Below, piece by piece: positions 39,451-48,531 of a stretch of 64,000 nucleotides of DNA. The stretch is from contig NZ_CP029289.2 of the NCBI RefSeq assembly GCF_003201835.2, positions 1,920,001 to 1,984,000 of the forward strand. Direction: 5' to 3'. The DNA comes from Acidianus brierleyi (lineage in GTDB: Archaea > Thermoproteota > Thermoprotei_A > Sulfolobales > Sulfolobaceae). A model generated the notes under the pieces. The model saw nothing but the letters and a program-made list of their open reading frames with translations. It had not been told where the DNA came from and did not search any database. Each line of letters opens with the position of its first letter. Position 1 is the stretch's first letter. Both the position numbers and the translations under genes were made by a program.

Positions 39451-39905
39451 AAAACACTATATGCTAAAGGTACTAAAATTTCTTGTCTCATCTTAGTATG
39501 GATAATGACTTGCCTATTATTAACGCTAATAATAGGCTTATTCTCTATTCCAATAATTATTATTCCGTGATTCTTATCATCTATACGTAATTTAGTGTTT
39601 CCTAATATCTTTTTTGCAGTATATGCAGCGAGCATCTCAGGACTTAATACTTCTATCTCTCCGGAAACTTCTATATTGCCATCTAGCATTATTACTTGCT
39701 CCTTTCCATTTATTTTGACACCATCTACCCATATAGTCGAAAAAAGTTTTCTATTACATTCAGTACTTAATATGGATAATGGAGGAAAGACAAGATTATA
39801 TCTAGTATTTGTTAGAAACGGTTTTACGGCTATTATATCACCCTTCTTTAAATTTATTTTTTCTCCAGGATAGCATACTCCGTAATCTTCTGTAACAAAA
39901 GGCAT
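39414..39905 (-). CDS. Uncharacterised beta-rich protein
   Basis: About 163 residues, predicted mostly beta (GDIIAVKPF; VDGVKING; NIEVSGEIEVLSP; IIIIGIENKPIISVNNRQVI). No family recognised. The frame is open to a TTG at 39998, but I start at ATG 39905 (MPFVTEDYG) because the 31 extra residues are of poor quality, would overlap the divergent gene, and cover a possible guide RNA. A TATA-like TTAATATA lies about 17-24 bp upstream. The last nine residues, ISSEYSEEI, equal those of the XPB-like helicase because both ends share a palindrome. Confidence 0.6.
   Translation of the reverse strand: MPFVTEDYGVCYPGEKINLKKGDIIAVKPFLTNTRYNLVFPPLSILSTECNRKLFSTIWVDGVKINGKEQVIMLDGNIEVSGEIEVLSPEMLAAYTAKKILGNTKLRIDDKNHGIIIIGIENKPIISVNNRQVIIHTKMRQEILVPLAYSVFYFISSEYSEEI
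39418..39443. repeat. Perfect 26-bp palindrome at convergent gene ends
   Basis: A palindrome with 13-bp arms (ATTTCTTCTGAAT and its complement), centred between 39430 and 39431. It codes for ISSEYSEEI in both directions, finishing both the helicase gene (plus) and the gene at 39414-39905 (minus). The first base beyond each arm no longer pairs. As RNA it would form a long hairpin at the 3' end of each transcript and could act as a shared bidirectional terminator or stabiliser. Confidence 0.9.
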
Positions 39906-39943
39906 TTGGAAGATTTTTATATTAAGTAAAGTATATGTAATTA

Positions 39944-39994
39944 ACGATGAAAGAACTTGTAAGAACTGATGATGATGATAAACCGGGCTTATGA
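39944..39994 (+). ncRNA. Possible C/D-box guide RNA
   Basis: In the 92-bp spacer between divergent genes: C box ACGATGA (39944-39950, 6 of 7 matching RTGATGA), 15-nt spacer, D' CTGA (39966-39969), perfect C' ATGATGA (39972-39978), exactly 12 nt of guide (TAAACCGGGCTT), and a weak D box ATGA (39991-39994) that keeps the GA needed for the kink-turn. A TATA-like TTTTTATATT lies about 25-30 bp upstream. The degenerate D box and the 2-nt D'-C' gap lower confidence. Confidence 0.4.
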
Positions 39995-39997
39995 GCA

Positions 39998-40276
39998 ATG
40001 AAATGGCTTAAGAAAAGGGATGTAGTTATATATTATTTGCTTTATAAGAAATTTGGTTATGACGAATTTAATTTAGGGGAAGCAATAGATACGTTATCGC
40101 CATACTTCTCTAAAAAGGTAATACTCACCTCAATAAAATATATGAGCAAAAGAGGGTTAGTAACTAAGTTAGATAATCTAAATTACAGACTAATTTCTTT
40201 TGAGGAGTTTATATTTTCAATTTCTTTTGAGTATTTAAAAAGAAGATCTAATCTTCGTCATAAAATTCAACTATAA
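39998..40276 (+). CDS. Small winged-helix-like protein
   Basis: 92 residues, basic, with a winged-helix pattern: VVIYYLLYKKFGYDEFNLGE, TLSPYFSKKVILTSIKYMSK, RGLVTKLDNLNYRLI. Probable DNA-binding protein; no specific family recognised. ATG at 39998 follows a short spacer with no Shine-Dalgarno. The 3' end overlaps the convergent gene at 40248 by 29 bp. Confidence 0.6.
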   Translation: MKWLKKRDVVIYYLLYKKFGYDEFNLGEAIDTLSPYFSKKVILTSIKYMSKRGLVTKLDNLNYRLISFEEFIFSISFEYLKRRSNLRHKIQL

Positions 40277-40568
40277 TTTTTACTTTTACTTCTTTCTTTG
40301 AAATAGGTGGTATAGAATTTCCAAAATCTACTCCCATAGAAACAGGATTTCCCATAGAGTCATTAAATTTTATTTCTGCAACATAATGCTTCTGTGGACC
40401 TTGACTCATCATTTTCATTAGTTCATCATATATTCTAGAAATTGCCATCTGAAATGCTATAGGACTAGATAAATCTTCAGGTTTTAATTGAACAGAAGCT
40501 AAATTTCCCATAACTTCTCCAATCTTAGCTTTACCTTCAAACTCTATCTTATATGTGGGTTGGCTCAT
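40248..40568 (-). CDS. Uncharacterised small acidic protein
   Basis: 106 residues: a beta strand (YKIEFEGKAKIGEVMGNLAS), an amphipathic helix (AFQMAISRIYDELMKMMSQG), and a beta hairpin ending VKVKIIVEFYDED. No Cys, no membrane segment, no recognised family. It sits downstream of alba1 on the same strand, 80 bp from its stop, so it may be read from the same transcript. Function unknown. Confidence 0.65.
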   Translation of the reverse strand: MSQPTYKIEFEGKAKIGEVMGNLASVQLKPEDLSSPIAFQMAISRIYDELMKMMSQGPQKHYVAEIKFNDSMGNPVSMGVDFGNSIPPISKKEVKVKIIVEFYDED

Positions 40569-40648
40569 TTATCTTCAATATATTATCTTGAAGCCAGAGG
40601 ATATTAAAGGTATGGGGAAATTGCATTAAAAAAGCTTTTTATTTATCT

Positions 40649-40945
<297 letters not shown>

Positions 40946-41060
40946 TTTATCACCTTTGTCGCAACAACTACATATACGAGAAGTTAAAAAAGTTATCCTA
41001 CTCGGTAACATCTGGTTATTTCCTTTTTAAGGTAGTCCCAATTATAAGAAGTTCATTATA

Positions 41061-44000
41061 ATGATAACTTCAGTATACACTAATTCATGCCCTAATTGCG
41101 GAGGGCCTTTAGAATCTACAAGAGCATTAGAAGGTTTACCTTGTAATAAATGTATTAATGGTAGCGTTGACGCATTTAAAAATATACCAATAGATGAAAA
41201 AATCAAGGCTATTTATAATATTCTTGTTAATCAAGGAAATTTGAAGGGATATTGGGAATTATATTACTCTTTAGAATTATATGAAGAGCTTTCCAATTAT
41301 TTTAAGAAAATTACTGGATATATGCCATGGTCACTACAAAAATTCTGGCTAAGAAGACTAGGAGAAGGAGCTAGTTTCTCTATGTCTGCTCCTACTGGTT
41401 TAGGCAAGTCTACTACTATTATGGTATATTCTTCTTATTTGAAAGATAACGTGTTATATTTAGTACCTACCAAATCTTTGCAAGATCAAATTTGCAATAA
41501 AATAAGTAAATTTGCCGAAATATCTTGTGGTAAAATAGACGATAAAAAAATTAGTATAGTTACAATAAACTATCTAAATAGACACTTTAGTGAAATCAAT
41601 TATTATAGGCCTAAGTTTATAGGTGTAGACGACGCTGATGCAATAGTAAAAAGCGGTAAAACTACCGATAAGCTTGTCAGTATTATGGGAATTCCAGAAG
41701 AGATTTATGAGGATGCTATAAAACTTGTTCGACTTAAAAGATTATTATTTATTCAAGAAGATAGAGAAGAATTGGAAGCTAAAATAAGACAAATAGAATC
41801 TAGAATAGCATCGTTTTCTGGCAATATAGCTCAATTAGTAATAGCTAGTGCTACTATGAGACCAAAAGGAGTAAAGCAAAAGGCGTTAAAGTATATAACA
41901 GGTTTTGATGTTAGTACTGCACAAATTTATGCAAGGAACATTATAGATTCCTTCTCTGACAAAAGCCTAGAAAGTATAGTAATGGAATTAGGTAGTGGAG
42001 GTCTAATACTAGTTTCAAAAGAATATGGAAAAAATAAAATGAAAGAAATAAAAAGCTTACTTGAAAACAAGGGCATATCAGTCGATTTAGCAATAAGTGG
42101 TAGAAAATTTCTTGAAAAATTCTCTTCAGGAAAAACAGATATTATAATAGGTTCTGCGTCATATTATGGAGTTGCAGTAAGGGGAATAGATGAGCCAAAA
42201 AAACTTAGGTACGTAATATTTTACGGTGTACCTAAGAGTAGAATTAGAGCTTATGATGCAGTACTTAATCCTTTTACTTTACTTAAAATATCGAAACTAC
42301 TTAATTATGAAATAGACGAAAATAAGATATTGAATTTAAACAGCGCTGAGATACAAGCAATAAGAATAGCTTTTCTTAGATCTCAGAAATTATCTGGTAA
42401 ATTAGGAGAAATTCAGCAATATTTGCTTCCAAAAATAGAGGATATTCGTAAAATAATGGCCTCGGTTACGTCTGATATAGACGGAGATACATTCGTATTA
42501 AAGAAAATTAATAACGAAGTTTATATTGAATTTCCTGATGCTACAACATATTTGCAAGGATCTGGAAGAAGTAGTAGATTATTAAATGGAGGATTAACTT
42601 TAGGACTTAGTGTCATTCTTGTAGATGATTATAAATTATTGGATATGCTAAAACGTAGAATAAATTATCTAATGTACAATTTTAACATAACAGATTTTAA
42701 TTCCCTTAATATCTCTAAGGTAAAAGATGAGATTGAAAGAACTAGAAATGAAACCAATGCTTCTATAGATATATCTACTGCACTTTTAGTAGTCGAATCT
42801 CCTACTAAAGCTAAGACAATATCGAGGATGTTTGGAACTCCAGCAAGGCGTAATATAGGTGGCATTCCAATTTATGAAACAGTTATAGTAGATGCCAATA
42901 AAGCGTATATTTTAGACGTTATGGCTACTAAAGGGCATATAACAGATCTTACGCTAGAAAATAAAGGATATTATGGCGTAGACGTTGACGATGAAAGAAT
43001 CTCTCCTTATTATTCACCGTTATATAGGTGTGTAAATTGTAAGAGGTTAATAAGTCAAACAGTAGATAAGTGTCCTTATTGTGGATCTACTACTCTATTA
43101 TCTAGCTTATCTACTATTAATGCGTTAAGAAAAATAGCAATGGAAGTAGATAAAGTGTTTATAGCCACAGATCCTGATACTGAAGGAGAAAAAATTGCCT
43201 ATGATGTAGCAGTAAATGTTGCACCATATAATAATAATATTAAGAGAATAAAATATCATGAAGTTACTAGAAATGGGATACTTAGTGCATTAAGAGATCA
43301 GGGCACTTTAGACATTAATGCTGTTAATAGTCAAGTAACCAGAAGAATAGAAGATAGGTGGATAGGCTTCGAATTAAGCAAAATATTAAAAGTTAAATTC
43401 AATTCTCAGAATCAAGGAGCTGGCAGAGTTCAAACTCCAGTACTTGGTTGGATAGTTGATAATACCGAAAAGTATAAAAATTCTATGGGTTGGATAGCTA
43501 ATATAAAATTAGGTAATTATGTTTATAGATTATTCTTTAAAAATAAATCAGACGCTAAGATAATGTCTATTGAAGTTAAGAAAATAGGAGAAAAGAGAGA
43601 TGTCATATCTCCATATCCTCCATATACTACAGATACATTGCTAATAGATGCATACAATAGATTTAGACTACCTGCGGAAAGAGTGATGAAAATAGCGCAA
43701 GAATTATTTGAATCTGGATTAATAACATATCATAGGACAGATAGTATTCATGTTTCTTCTAGGGGAATAGAAATAGCCAAAGAATACTTAAGCAAAAAAG
43801 GTATCCAGGAATTTTCACCTAGAAGTTGGGGAAATGAAGGTGCACATGAGGCCATAAGACCTACTAATCCTATGGACTTAGATGATTTAAAGAAAGAAAT
43901 AACTGAAAATCCTAATAAATACTTTATAAAATTTACCTGGGCTCATTTCGCAGTATATGATCTTATATTTAAAAGATTTATTGCAAGTCAAATGAATAAT

Positions 44001-44513
44001 GCGATAGGAACTTACACTAAATACGAAATAAATATAAATGGGAATAATATCCAAAACATCGAATTACTTTCAGATATTTCTGGCGGATTTTCTATGATTT
44101 TACAGTTAAGAACATATTCTCTGCCAGAAGGTAAGATACCCCCAGAATATACCGTCATAAAGGGTTCTAAGGAAAAATTAATGAATTATGCAGAAGTCAT
44201 AAAATTGATGAGAGAGAAAAATATAGGAAGACCTAGTACTTATGCAAAAACTATACAAACACTAATTAGACACGGATATATAGTCCAAAGCAAGAAAAAG
44301 GGCTATTTAATAGCCACTAAAAAGGGTATTGAGGCTTACAAATATCTTTCTACAAGATTTTCTAATTTAGTTTCTACAGATACTACGGCAGATCTCCTAA
44401 GAAAAATGGACATGATATCTAATGGTTCAATAGAGGCTGAGGTCATAATAAAAGACATTTTAGGTCAAGTAAAGTCTTTAGTAAGCCTTAGTTATTCTGA
44501 GCAACAAATATGA
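41061..44513 (+). CDS. Reverse gyrase (TopR2-type by context)
   Basis: 1150 residues: introduces positive supercoils, a hallmark of hyperthermophiles. N-terminal zinc finger (CPNCGGPL...CNKC), then an SF2 helicase-like half with SAPTGLGKSTT and the DDAD variant of the DEAD box (VDDADAIV). The C-terminal topoisomerase IA half has LLVVESPTKAKTISRMFG, the TDPDTEGE acidic site, a second zinc ribbon and the catalytic Tyr in LITYHRTDS. Sulfolobales carry two paralogues; adjacency to alba1 and alba2 is the order I recall for topR2. The end overlaps alba2 by 36 bp. Confidence 0.94.
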   Translation: MITSVYTNSCPNCGGPLESTRALEGLPCNKCINGSVDAFKNIPIDEKIKAIYNILVNQGNLKGYWELYYSLELYEELSNYFKKITGYMPWSLQKFWLRRLGEGASFSMSAPTGLGKSTTIMVYSSYLKDNVLYLVPTKSLQDQICNKISKFAEISCGKIDDKKISIVTINYLNRHFSEINYYRPKFIGVDDADAIVKSGKTTDKLVSIMGIPEEIYEDAIKLVRLKRLLFIQEDREELEAKIRQIESRIASFSGNIAQLVIASATMRPKGVKQKALKYITGFDVSTAQIYARNIIDSFSDKSLESIVMELGSGGLILVSKEYGKNKMKEIKSLLENKGISVDLAISGRKFLEKFSSGKTDIIIGSASYYGVAVRGIDEPKKLRYVIFYGVPKSRIRAYDAVLNPFTLLKISKLLNYEIDENKILNLNSAEIQAIRIAFLRSQKLSGKLGEIQQYLLPKIEDIRKIMASVTSDIDGDTFVLKKINNEVYIEFPDATTYLQGSGRSSRLLNGGLTLGLSVILVDDYKLLDMLKRRINYLMYNFNITDFNSLNISKVKDEIERTRNETNASIDISTALLVVESPTKAKTISRMFGTPARRNIGGIPIYETVIVDANKAYILDVMATKGHITDLTLENKGYYGVDVDDERISPYYSPLYRCVNCKRLISQTVDKCPYCGSTTLLSSLSTINALRKIAMEVDKVFIATDPDTEGEKIAYDVAVNVAPYNNNIKRIKYHEVTRNGILSALRDQGTLDINAVNSQVTRRIEDRWIGFELSKILKVKFNSQNQGAGRVQTPVLGWIVDNTEKYKNSMGWIANIKLGNYVYRLFFKNKSDAKIMSIEVKKIGEKRDVISPYPPYTTDTLLIDAYNRFRLPAERVMKIAQELFESGLITYHRTDSIHVSSRGIEIAKEYLSKKGIQEFSPRSWGNEGAHEAIRPTNPMDLDDLKKEITENPNKYFIKFTWAHFAVYDLIFKRFIASQMNNAIGTYTKYEININGNNIQNIELLSDISGGFSMILQLRTYSLPEGKIPPEYTVIKGSKEKLMNYAEVIKLMREKNIGRPSTYAKTIQTLIRHGYIVQSKKKGYLIATKKGIEAYKYLSTRFSNLVSTDTTADLLRKMDMISNGSIEAEVIIKDILGQVKSLVSLSYSEQQI

Positions 44514-44747
44514 AATACGTTTTTTATCTTTTACTTCGCTTCCTATTGAGGTTTCTGATAATTTAATGCCTTCACCTAGTTTATCTTTTAGCTGATTATA
44601 AATATCTACTGTTTTGTTTATTTCTCTTCCATATCCTTTTATTTCTATTTCGCTAGTACCCTGATTCATCATGGTTATTATTTCTAACACATGATCTTCA
44701 ACTGACTTTGTGCTACTAACTACTATCTGAGCAGTTTTATCCATCAT
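44478..44747 (-). CDS. Alba2 chromatin protein paralogue
   Basis: 89 residues, Alba fold: IVVSSTKSVEDHVLEIITMM, NQGTSEIEIKGYGREINKTV, GSEVKDKKRISYLLLRI. It lacks the tandem KK of Alba1 (STKS instead), as in Sulfolobus Sso10b2. It forms heterodimers with Alba1 in relatives, altering DNA compaction. Two consecutive ATGs (44747 and 44744) are possible starts. The 3' end overlaps the reverse gyrase gene by 36 bp on the opposite strand. Confidence 0.92.
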   Translation of the reverse strand: MMDKTAQIVVSSTKSVEDHVLEIITMMNQGTSEIEIKGYGREINKTVDIYNQLKDKLGEGIKLSETSIGSEVKDKKRISYLLLRITKAY

Positions 44748-44898
44748 CTTTTTTCATCATGTGAAAGCTCACAGCCTATAATAAATCTTACGTACAAATA
44801 TTCCATAAGCTTTAATAGGAATAACTAAATATTTTACAGTTATTTTCAGTAACACGGGCCTATTTCACCACGTCAACTTATATTTATTCATCACTATT

Positions 44899-47688
44899 CT
44901 AAGAATATTTTAGATTCTGTATATAAGCTACTGCATTAAGAAGTAAGTATGGTATAGATTTTTTATTTACATAGTAAAATCTAGGAGATAGATTGCATAC
45001 TAGTGGGTCTACTGGATCAGAAATTCTTAGTTCTCCTATTTCTTCAAAAGGAATTCTATGTTTTATTTCATCAAAATTATCTATTAATTCCTTTGGCTTA
45101 AATATTATCTCGGTATTTTCATTACCATTAAGTTGTCTCAATACAGCAACAAAAGTTTCATTTTCATTCAAAACGGAGAATGATGTATAGAAATCATCTG
45201 ATTCTACTATCTTTTCTAGATCATCAAGAAGGCACCATCTAATTTCTCTACTATCTACATCAATAAAGCTAGTTATTCTAAACTTAGAATCAGGTTTTCT
45301 CATTTGCTTAAGCTTATTTTCAAGACTTTTTTCTGATATTCCCAATGTTTCTGAAAGTTCTGAAATAGTATATGCACCGCCTTTTAAAGATTCATAAATT
45401 AGCGTATAGACACTAAATAACCAAGGCTTTATAGGGGCATGAGATAATACTGCGTCTCCTAATGGAGTAATTCCGTCGTAATTTATAATTTTTATCTCAT
45501 TATTTTTTATTTTTCTGATAAATTTAAGTGTTCCCTTTATACTAAAGTATCTATTTACAGTTTGCTTTAGTGCTTCCTTAATTAATATTTTATCTTCTTT
45601 ATTATTTACTTTACCTACCTTTCCAAAACTTATCTGAATTTCTTTTAAAACAGAAATGAACAAAGGTGATCTTAGAACTGATTTCAAAATAAGCTGCTTA
45701 AGTTTTTTGTCACTTAGTTTTAGTATATCCTTTAGTAAATCTTTTTCAGTATAACTCACTGAAAATCCATAAATGGAAGATCTTGCATACGTATTTAATG
45801 ATTCTTTAGAAGTAGCTAAATACAACAACATATGAGAAATTGTATTTGAAATTCTCTCATTTAGTAACGTAGTATATACTGTTTCCTTATCTCTTTTTTC
45901 TATAATTATGATTTTATTTGATGGTAGAGGAATTTTATGATTTAAATATACAGAAAGTAAGTCATTAATTTCCATAACTGCGTTTTTGTCTAATATATTA
46001 TGATTTATCTTATCTATATTTCTAATTAACTTTGAAATCTCTTTGGGTAATAGATATGATTTTGGTATACCGTCTCCTTTCCATACTGGTATTTCTCCTT
46101 CACCAGAATCTGTAGGAACAACCTCTATGCTCATTCTTCCGCTATGAATTTTTATCACTTTCCATAATTTTCCGCTTATTCTTATAATATCGCCTATTCT
46201 AATGTGCTTATAAACATAAATTGCGTCTATTTCGCCTATAATTCTATCATTATGCTTTAAGATAAATGTGTCATCATTATTTATTAGTGAAAAAAACTCA
46301 GAAAAGCTTTTAGTCCAACTAAAATTCCTATTTCTATTGAAATTCCATAATTTAAAGAAGAATTTGCCTATTTTTATATCTTCGCCTTCTAAAGATAATA
46401 AGCCATTCCTAATTAAATAATTAATAATTTCTTCAAATTTCTCTTTCTTCAGATTTCTAAACGGATATGAGTTTATTAATACATTATAAATAAACTCTGG
46501 TGATACTTTTTCGTATTGTAACGTTATGCCTAAGATCTCTCTAGCAGCTACGTCTAAACTAGAGGATATTCCAGGCTTTTCTACTATTCCTTTTTTAGCC
46601 AAATAATATATGGATAATGCTTCTAAAACATCAAAATCGTATATACAGAATATTTCTCCTTTTGGAACTCCTGAAATGCAATGCCCACTCCTGCCTAGCC
46701 TTTGTAAAAACGAGGCTACAGAGGGAGGCGGTCTATACATAATTATTTTTCTTATGTCGCCAACATCAATTCCTAGTTCTAACGTTTTTGTACATATTAC
46801 TGCTTTAGCCTTGCCTGCTCTTAGATGCTCTTCCACATTATTTTTTGATTCTCTAGATATCGAAGAATGGTGTACAAAGATTCCCTCTTGATTTAATTTC
46901 TCTAATTCCTCATGTAATCTTTCCGTTAAAAATCTTGAATTTGTAAATATTAAGCTAGGAGACTCTATAGAAGACGATATTTCTTTTGCAGAATTTGTCC
47001 AAATATCGTTTCCGCATATTTTTTTAATTCTTAACTCGAAATTCTTACTGTCGCTTATTCTAACTATAGAAGGATTTCTGGATGATGAACCAAATAGAAA
47101 CGAAGATATCAAATCTTCGTTAGCTACAGTAGCAGAAAGACCTATTCTTTGAAAATCAAAGTTAGAAAATTCCTTTAGTCTTTCAAGTAGAATGGACAAT
47201 TGAATTCCTCTTTTAGAATTTACTAACTCATGAATTTCATCTACTATTACCCATTTTACATTCTTATAAAATTCTCTAAATCTAGAAGCCCAATCTAAAT
47301 CTATTTCTAGTCCCTCAGGCGTAGTAATGAGAATATGTGGTACCTTTTTTAATCTCATATTTTTCTCTTTTTGCGGTACTTCACCATGTTTTCTACTTAC
47401 TAGAAAATCTAGTCTTGATGCCCACCAATCTACCCTAAACGTTATATCATTAATTAGAGCTTTTAGGGGAGTTATGTAAATGAGTGAAACAGGTTTAGCA
47501 TTAGACTCTATCATTTGACTTAAAACTGGCAATAATGCTGCCTCAGTTTTCCCATACCCTGTAGGTGCTATGATCAAAGTATTATTTCCACTAAGTATAG
47601 GTTTTAATGATTTTTTTTGTATATCAGTCATTTTATTCCAGTTTCTTTCTTTTATGAGCTCTATGATCTTACTGTTTAATGATTCCAT
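44899..47688 (-). CDS. Lhr-family ATP-dependent helicase
   Basis: 929-residue SF2 helicase. Helicase core: Q-motif region (NWNKMTDIQKKSL), Walker A IAPTGYGKTEAALLP, VDEIHELVNSKRG (DEIH), GLSATVANEDLI, and C-domain QRLGRSGHC. Behind it is the winged-helix and Lhr-core beta-barrel/C-terminal region (GRMSIEVVPTDSGEGEIPVW). The length and DEIH box indicate the archaeal Lhr group, linked to repair or RNA processing. It reads towards alba2 and starts 76 bp from the divergent zinc-finger gene. Confidence 0.88.
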   Translation of the reverse strand: MESLNSKIIELIKERNWNKMTDIQKKSLKPILSGNNTLIIAPTGYGKTEAALLPVLSQMIESNAKPVSLIYITPLKALINDITFRVDWWASRLDFLVSRKHGEVPQKEKNMRLKKVPHILITTPEGLEIDLDWASRFREFYKNVKWVIVDEIHELVNSKRGIQLSILLERLKEFSNFDFQRIGLSATVANEDLISSFLFGSSSRNPSIVRISDSKNFELRIKKICGNDIWTNSAKEISSSIESPSLIFTNSRFLTERLHEELEKLNQEGIFVHHSSISRESKNNVEEHLRAGKAKAVICTKTLELGIDVGDIRKIIMYRPPPSVASFLQRLGRSGHCISGVPKGEIFCIYDFDVLEALSIYYLAKKGIVEKPGISSSLDVAAREILGITLQYEKVSPEFIYNVLINSYPFRNLKKEKFEEIINYLIRNGLLSLEGEDIKIGKFFFKLWNFNRNRNFSWTKSFSEFFSLINNDDTFILKHNDRIIGEIDAIYVYKHIRIGDIIRISGKLWKVIKIHSGRMSIEVVPTDSGEGEIPVWKGDGIPKSYLLPKEISKLIRNIDKINHNILDKNAVMEINDLLSVYLNHKIPLPSNKIIIIEKRDKETVYTTLLNERISNTISHMLLYLATSKESLNTYARSSIYGFSVSYTEKDLLKDILKLSDKKLKQLILKSVLRSPLFISVLKEIQISFGKVGKVNNKEDKILIKEALKQTVNRYFSIKGTLKFIRKIKNNEIKIINYDGITPLGDAVLSHAPIKPWLFSVYTLIYESLKGGAYTISELSETLGISEKSLENKLKQMRKPDSKFRITSFIDVDSREIRWCLLDDLEKIVESDDFYTSFSVLNENETFVAVLRQLNGNENTEIIFKPKELIDNFDEIKHRIPFEEIGELRISDPVDPLVCNLSPRFYYVNKKSIPYLLLNAVAYIQNLKYS

Positions 47689-47764
47689 TTAGATTCCACC
47701 GAAGTTTCGTTGAACAGTAGCATGAACAGTTATTTTTAAAAATTTAAACTCAGCCCTCAATATT

Positions 47765-48001
47765 ATGGAGCAAAAGCACGTTTGTTTAGTATGCGGTAAA
47801 TCCTTTACTGAAGGTCAAGGTATAATCTTAACCATTGCAGATAGAAAACTAGAATTCCATAGTAAATCATGTGCGTATAAGTTTCTAAAGGAAGTTATAA
47901 TGAATTCCGAAAAAGATTGCATTTCCTCACCATTAAAAGACGTTTATAAAAAATATTCAGATCTATTAGATAAGAGAGAGAAGATAGAGAAAAAAATCTG
48001 A
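47765..48001 (+). CDS. Small zinc-finger protein (TRASH-like)
   Basis: 78 residues. N-terminal CLVCGKSFTEGQG then LEFHSKSCAYKFLKEV form a C-x2-C...H-x3-C site, like the TRASH/L24e-type treble-clef fingers. The C-terminal half is a charged helix ending KREKIEKKI. Function unknown; TRASH domains often serve in metal sensing. ATG at 47765 follows a short leader. Its last bases carry a poly-A run (47990-47996) that on the other strand is the T-rich end of the predicted RNA gene. Confidence 0.65.
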   Translation: MEQKHVCLVCGKSFTEGQGIILTIADRKLEFHSKSCAYKFLKEVIMNSEKDCISSPLKDVYKKYSDLLDKREKIEKKI

Positions 48002-48002
48002 T

Positions 48003-48334
48003 TAGGTCTTATCATCACTATTTCAGGGTCCGCCACAGTCTTCATCAATTGGTATATTACTTCATTAGCTAGTGAACTCCTTCGGCTCTTCAAGCCATCG
48101 CCTAGCCATGTTAGAGGCAAAGCATGTGGAGCCTACCCTGCCCTAACGGGCAAGGCTTCCTGCTAAAAAGCTCCACCTTGCCAGAAGGCGGAGCTCCACA
48201 GTGAGTGTCGTTCCGACCACGAGCAGTGGGCCTACAGTATCCCAATATGGGTCTGCTGGATGGAGTAGAGGCGTACCACATGGACCCTCGCTTTAACCAA
48301 GGCGGTGACGCTTACTCCGTCAGTGATTGCCATT
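48003..48334 (-). ncRNA. Structured non-coding RNA, about 330 nt, unidentified
   Basis: A G+C-rich stretch with no ORF. Minus-strand folding: closing helix ATCACT/AGTGAT, hairpin GACG/CGTC, hairpin CCTTG/CGAGG (one G-U), GGGTCC/GGACCC, a 10-bp hairpin GCTCCGCCTT/AAGGTGGAGC with loop CTGGC, and GCCC-GTTA-GGGC. Two stems contain G-U pairs that would be A-C mismatches if read from the plus strand, favouring minus. A BRE/TATA precedes it and a T7 run follows (47996-47990). Size fits SRP RNA or RNase P RNA, but I could not find the SRP helix 8 motif or the RNase P GAGGAAAGTCC box, so I leave it unnamed. Confidence 0.6.
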
Positions 48335-48356
48335 AAGAGAATATTCGAAAAAGACG

Positions 48357-48370
48357 TATATAAGCTTTAC
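48357..48370 (-). promoter_or_regulatory. Promoter of the structured RNA
   Basis: Minus strand: BRE-like GTAAAG (48370-48365) directly followed by TATA box CTTATATA (48364-48357). The expected start is about 26 bp from the TATA centre, near 48334-48331, just before the closing helix of the RNA. The element also reads as a weaker TATA (GTATATAAG) on the plus strand, so divergent transcription is possible. Confidence 0.6.
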
Positions 48371-48531
48371 AAAGGGGTTTATTCATCTCCACGGATGGAG
48401 TATTCCGCCCTCTTTGAACCCCTGATCATGATAAATTGATACACTGAAATTTTTATTGGTATTTCTTTCTTTACAGTAACTTAAAGAACAGTTTTTTTAA
48501 GTAAAAAACGTTAAAGATACGTTGGGCAATA
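48371..48531. other. Hairpin-rich spacer upstream of rtcB
   Basis: No gene seen. Two nested stems: AGGGGTT (48373-48379) with AACCCCT (48417-48423) and, inside, CTCCA (48387-48391) with TGGAG (48396-48400) closing a CGGA tetraloop. Further right are CTGA (48422), ATGATAA (48428) and CTGA (48444), an incomplete C/D-like set. A TATA-like TTTTTTTAAG (48492-48501) about 30 bp before the rtcB ATG probably drives rtcB as a leaderless transcript. Confidence 0.4.

Noticed and set aside
39906..39998. N-terminal extension of the 39414 gene to a TTG at 39998
   Set aside because: Low-quality sequence (HHHQ, VLSSLITYTLL) overlapping the divergent ATG and a guide RNA candidate.
40946..41011. 22-residue extension of Alba1 containing CSCC
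   Set aside because: The GGTGA ribosome-binding site and the family N-terminus both point to ATG 40945.
48003..48334. SRP RNA on the minus strand
   Set aside because: Size and promoter fit, but the helix 8 motif (CAGG...GGAA...AGCA) and the UGUAAC turn were not found; not enough for a name.
48003..48425. RNase P RNA on the plus strand (GGTCCGCC near one end and GCTTAC near the other)
   Set aside because: The near-invariant GAGGAAAGTCC and ACAGAA-GGCTTA boxes are absent, and two stems keep G-U pairs only when read on the minus strand.
48422..48447. CTGA-ATGATAA-CTGA order suggesting a C/D guide RNA before rtcB
   Set aside because: No acceptable C box lies upstream of the first CTGA and the guide would be only 9 nt; kept only as part of the spacer description.
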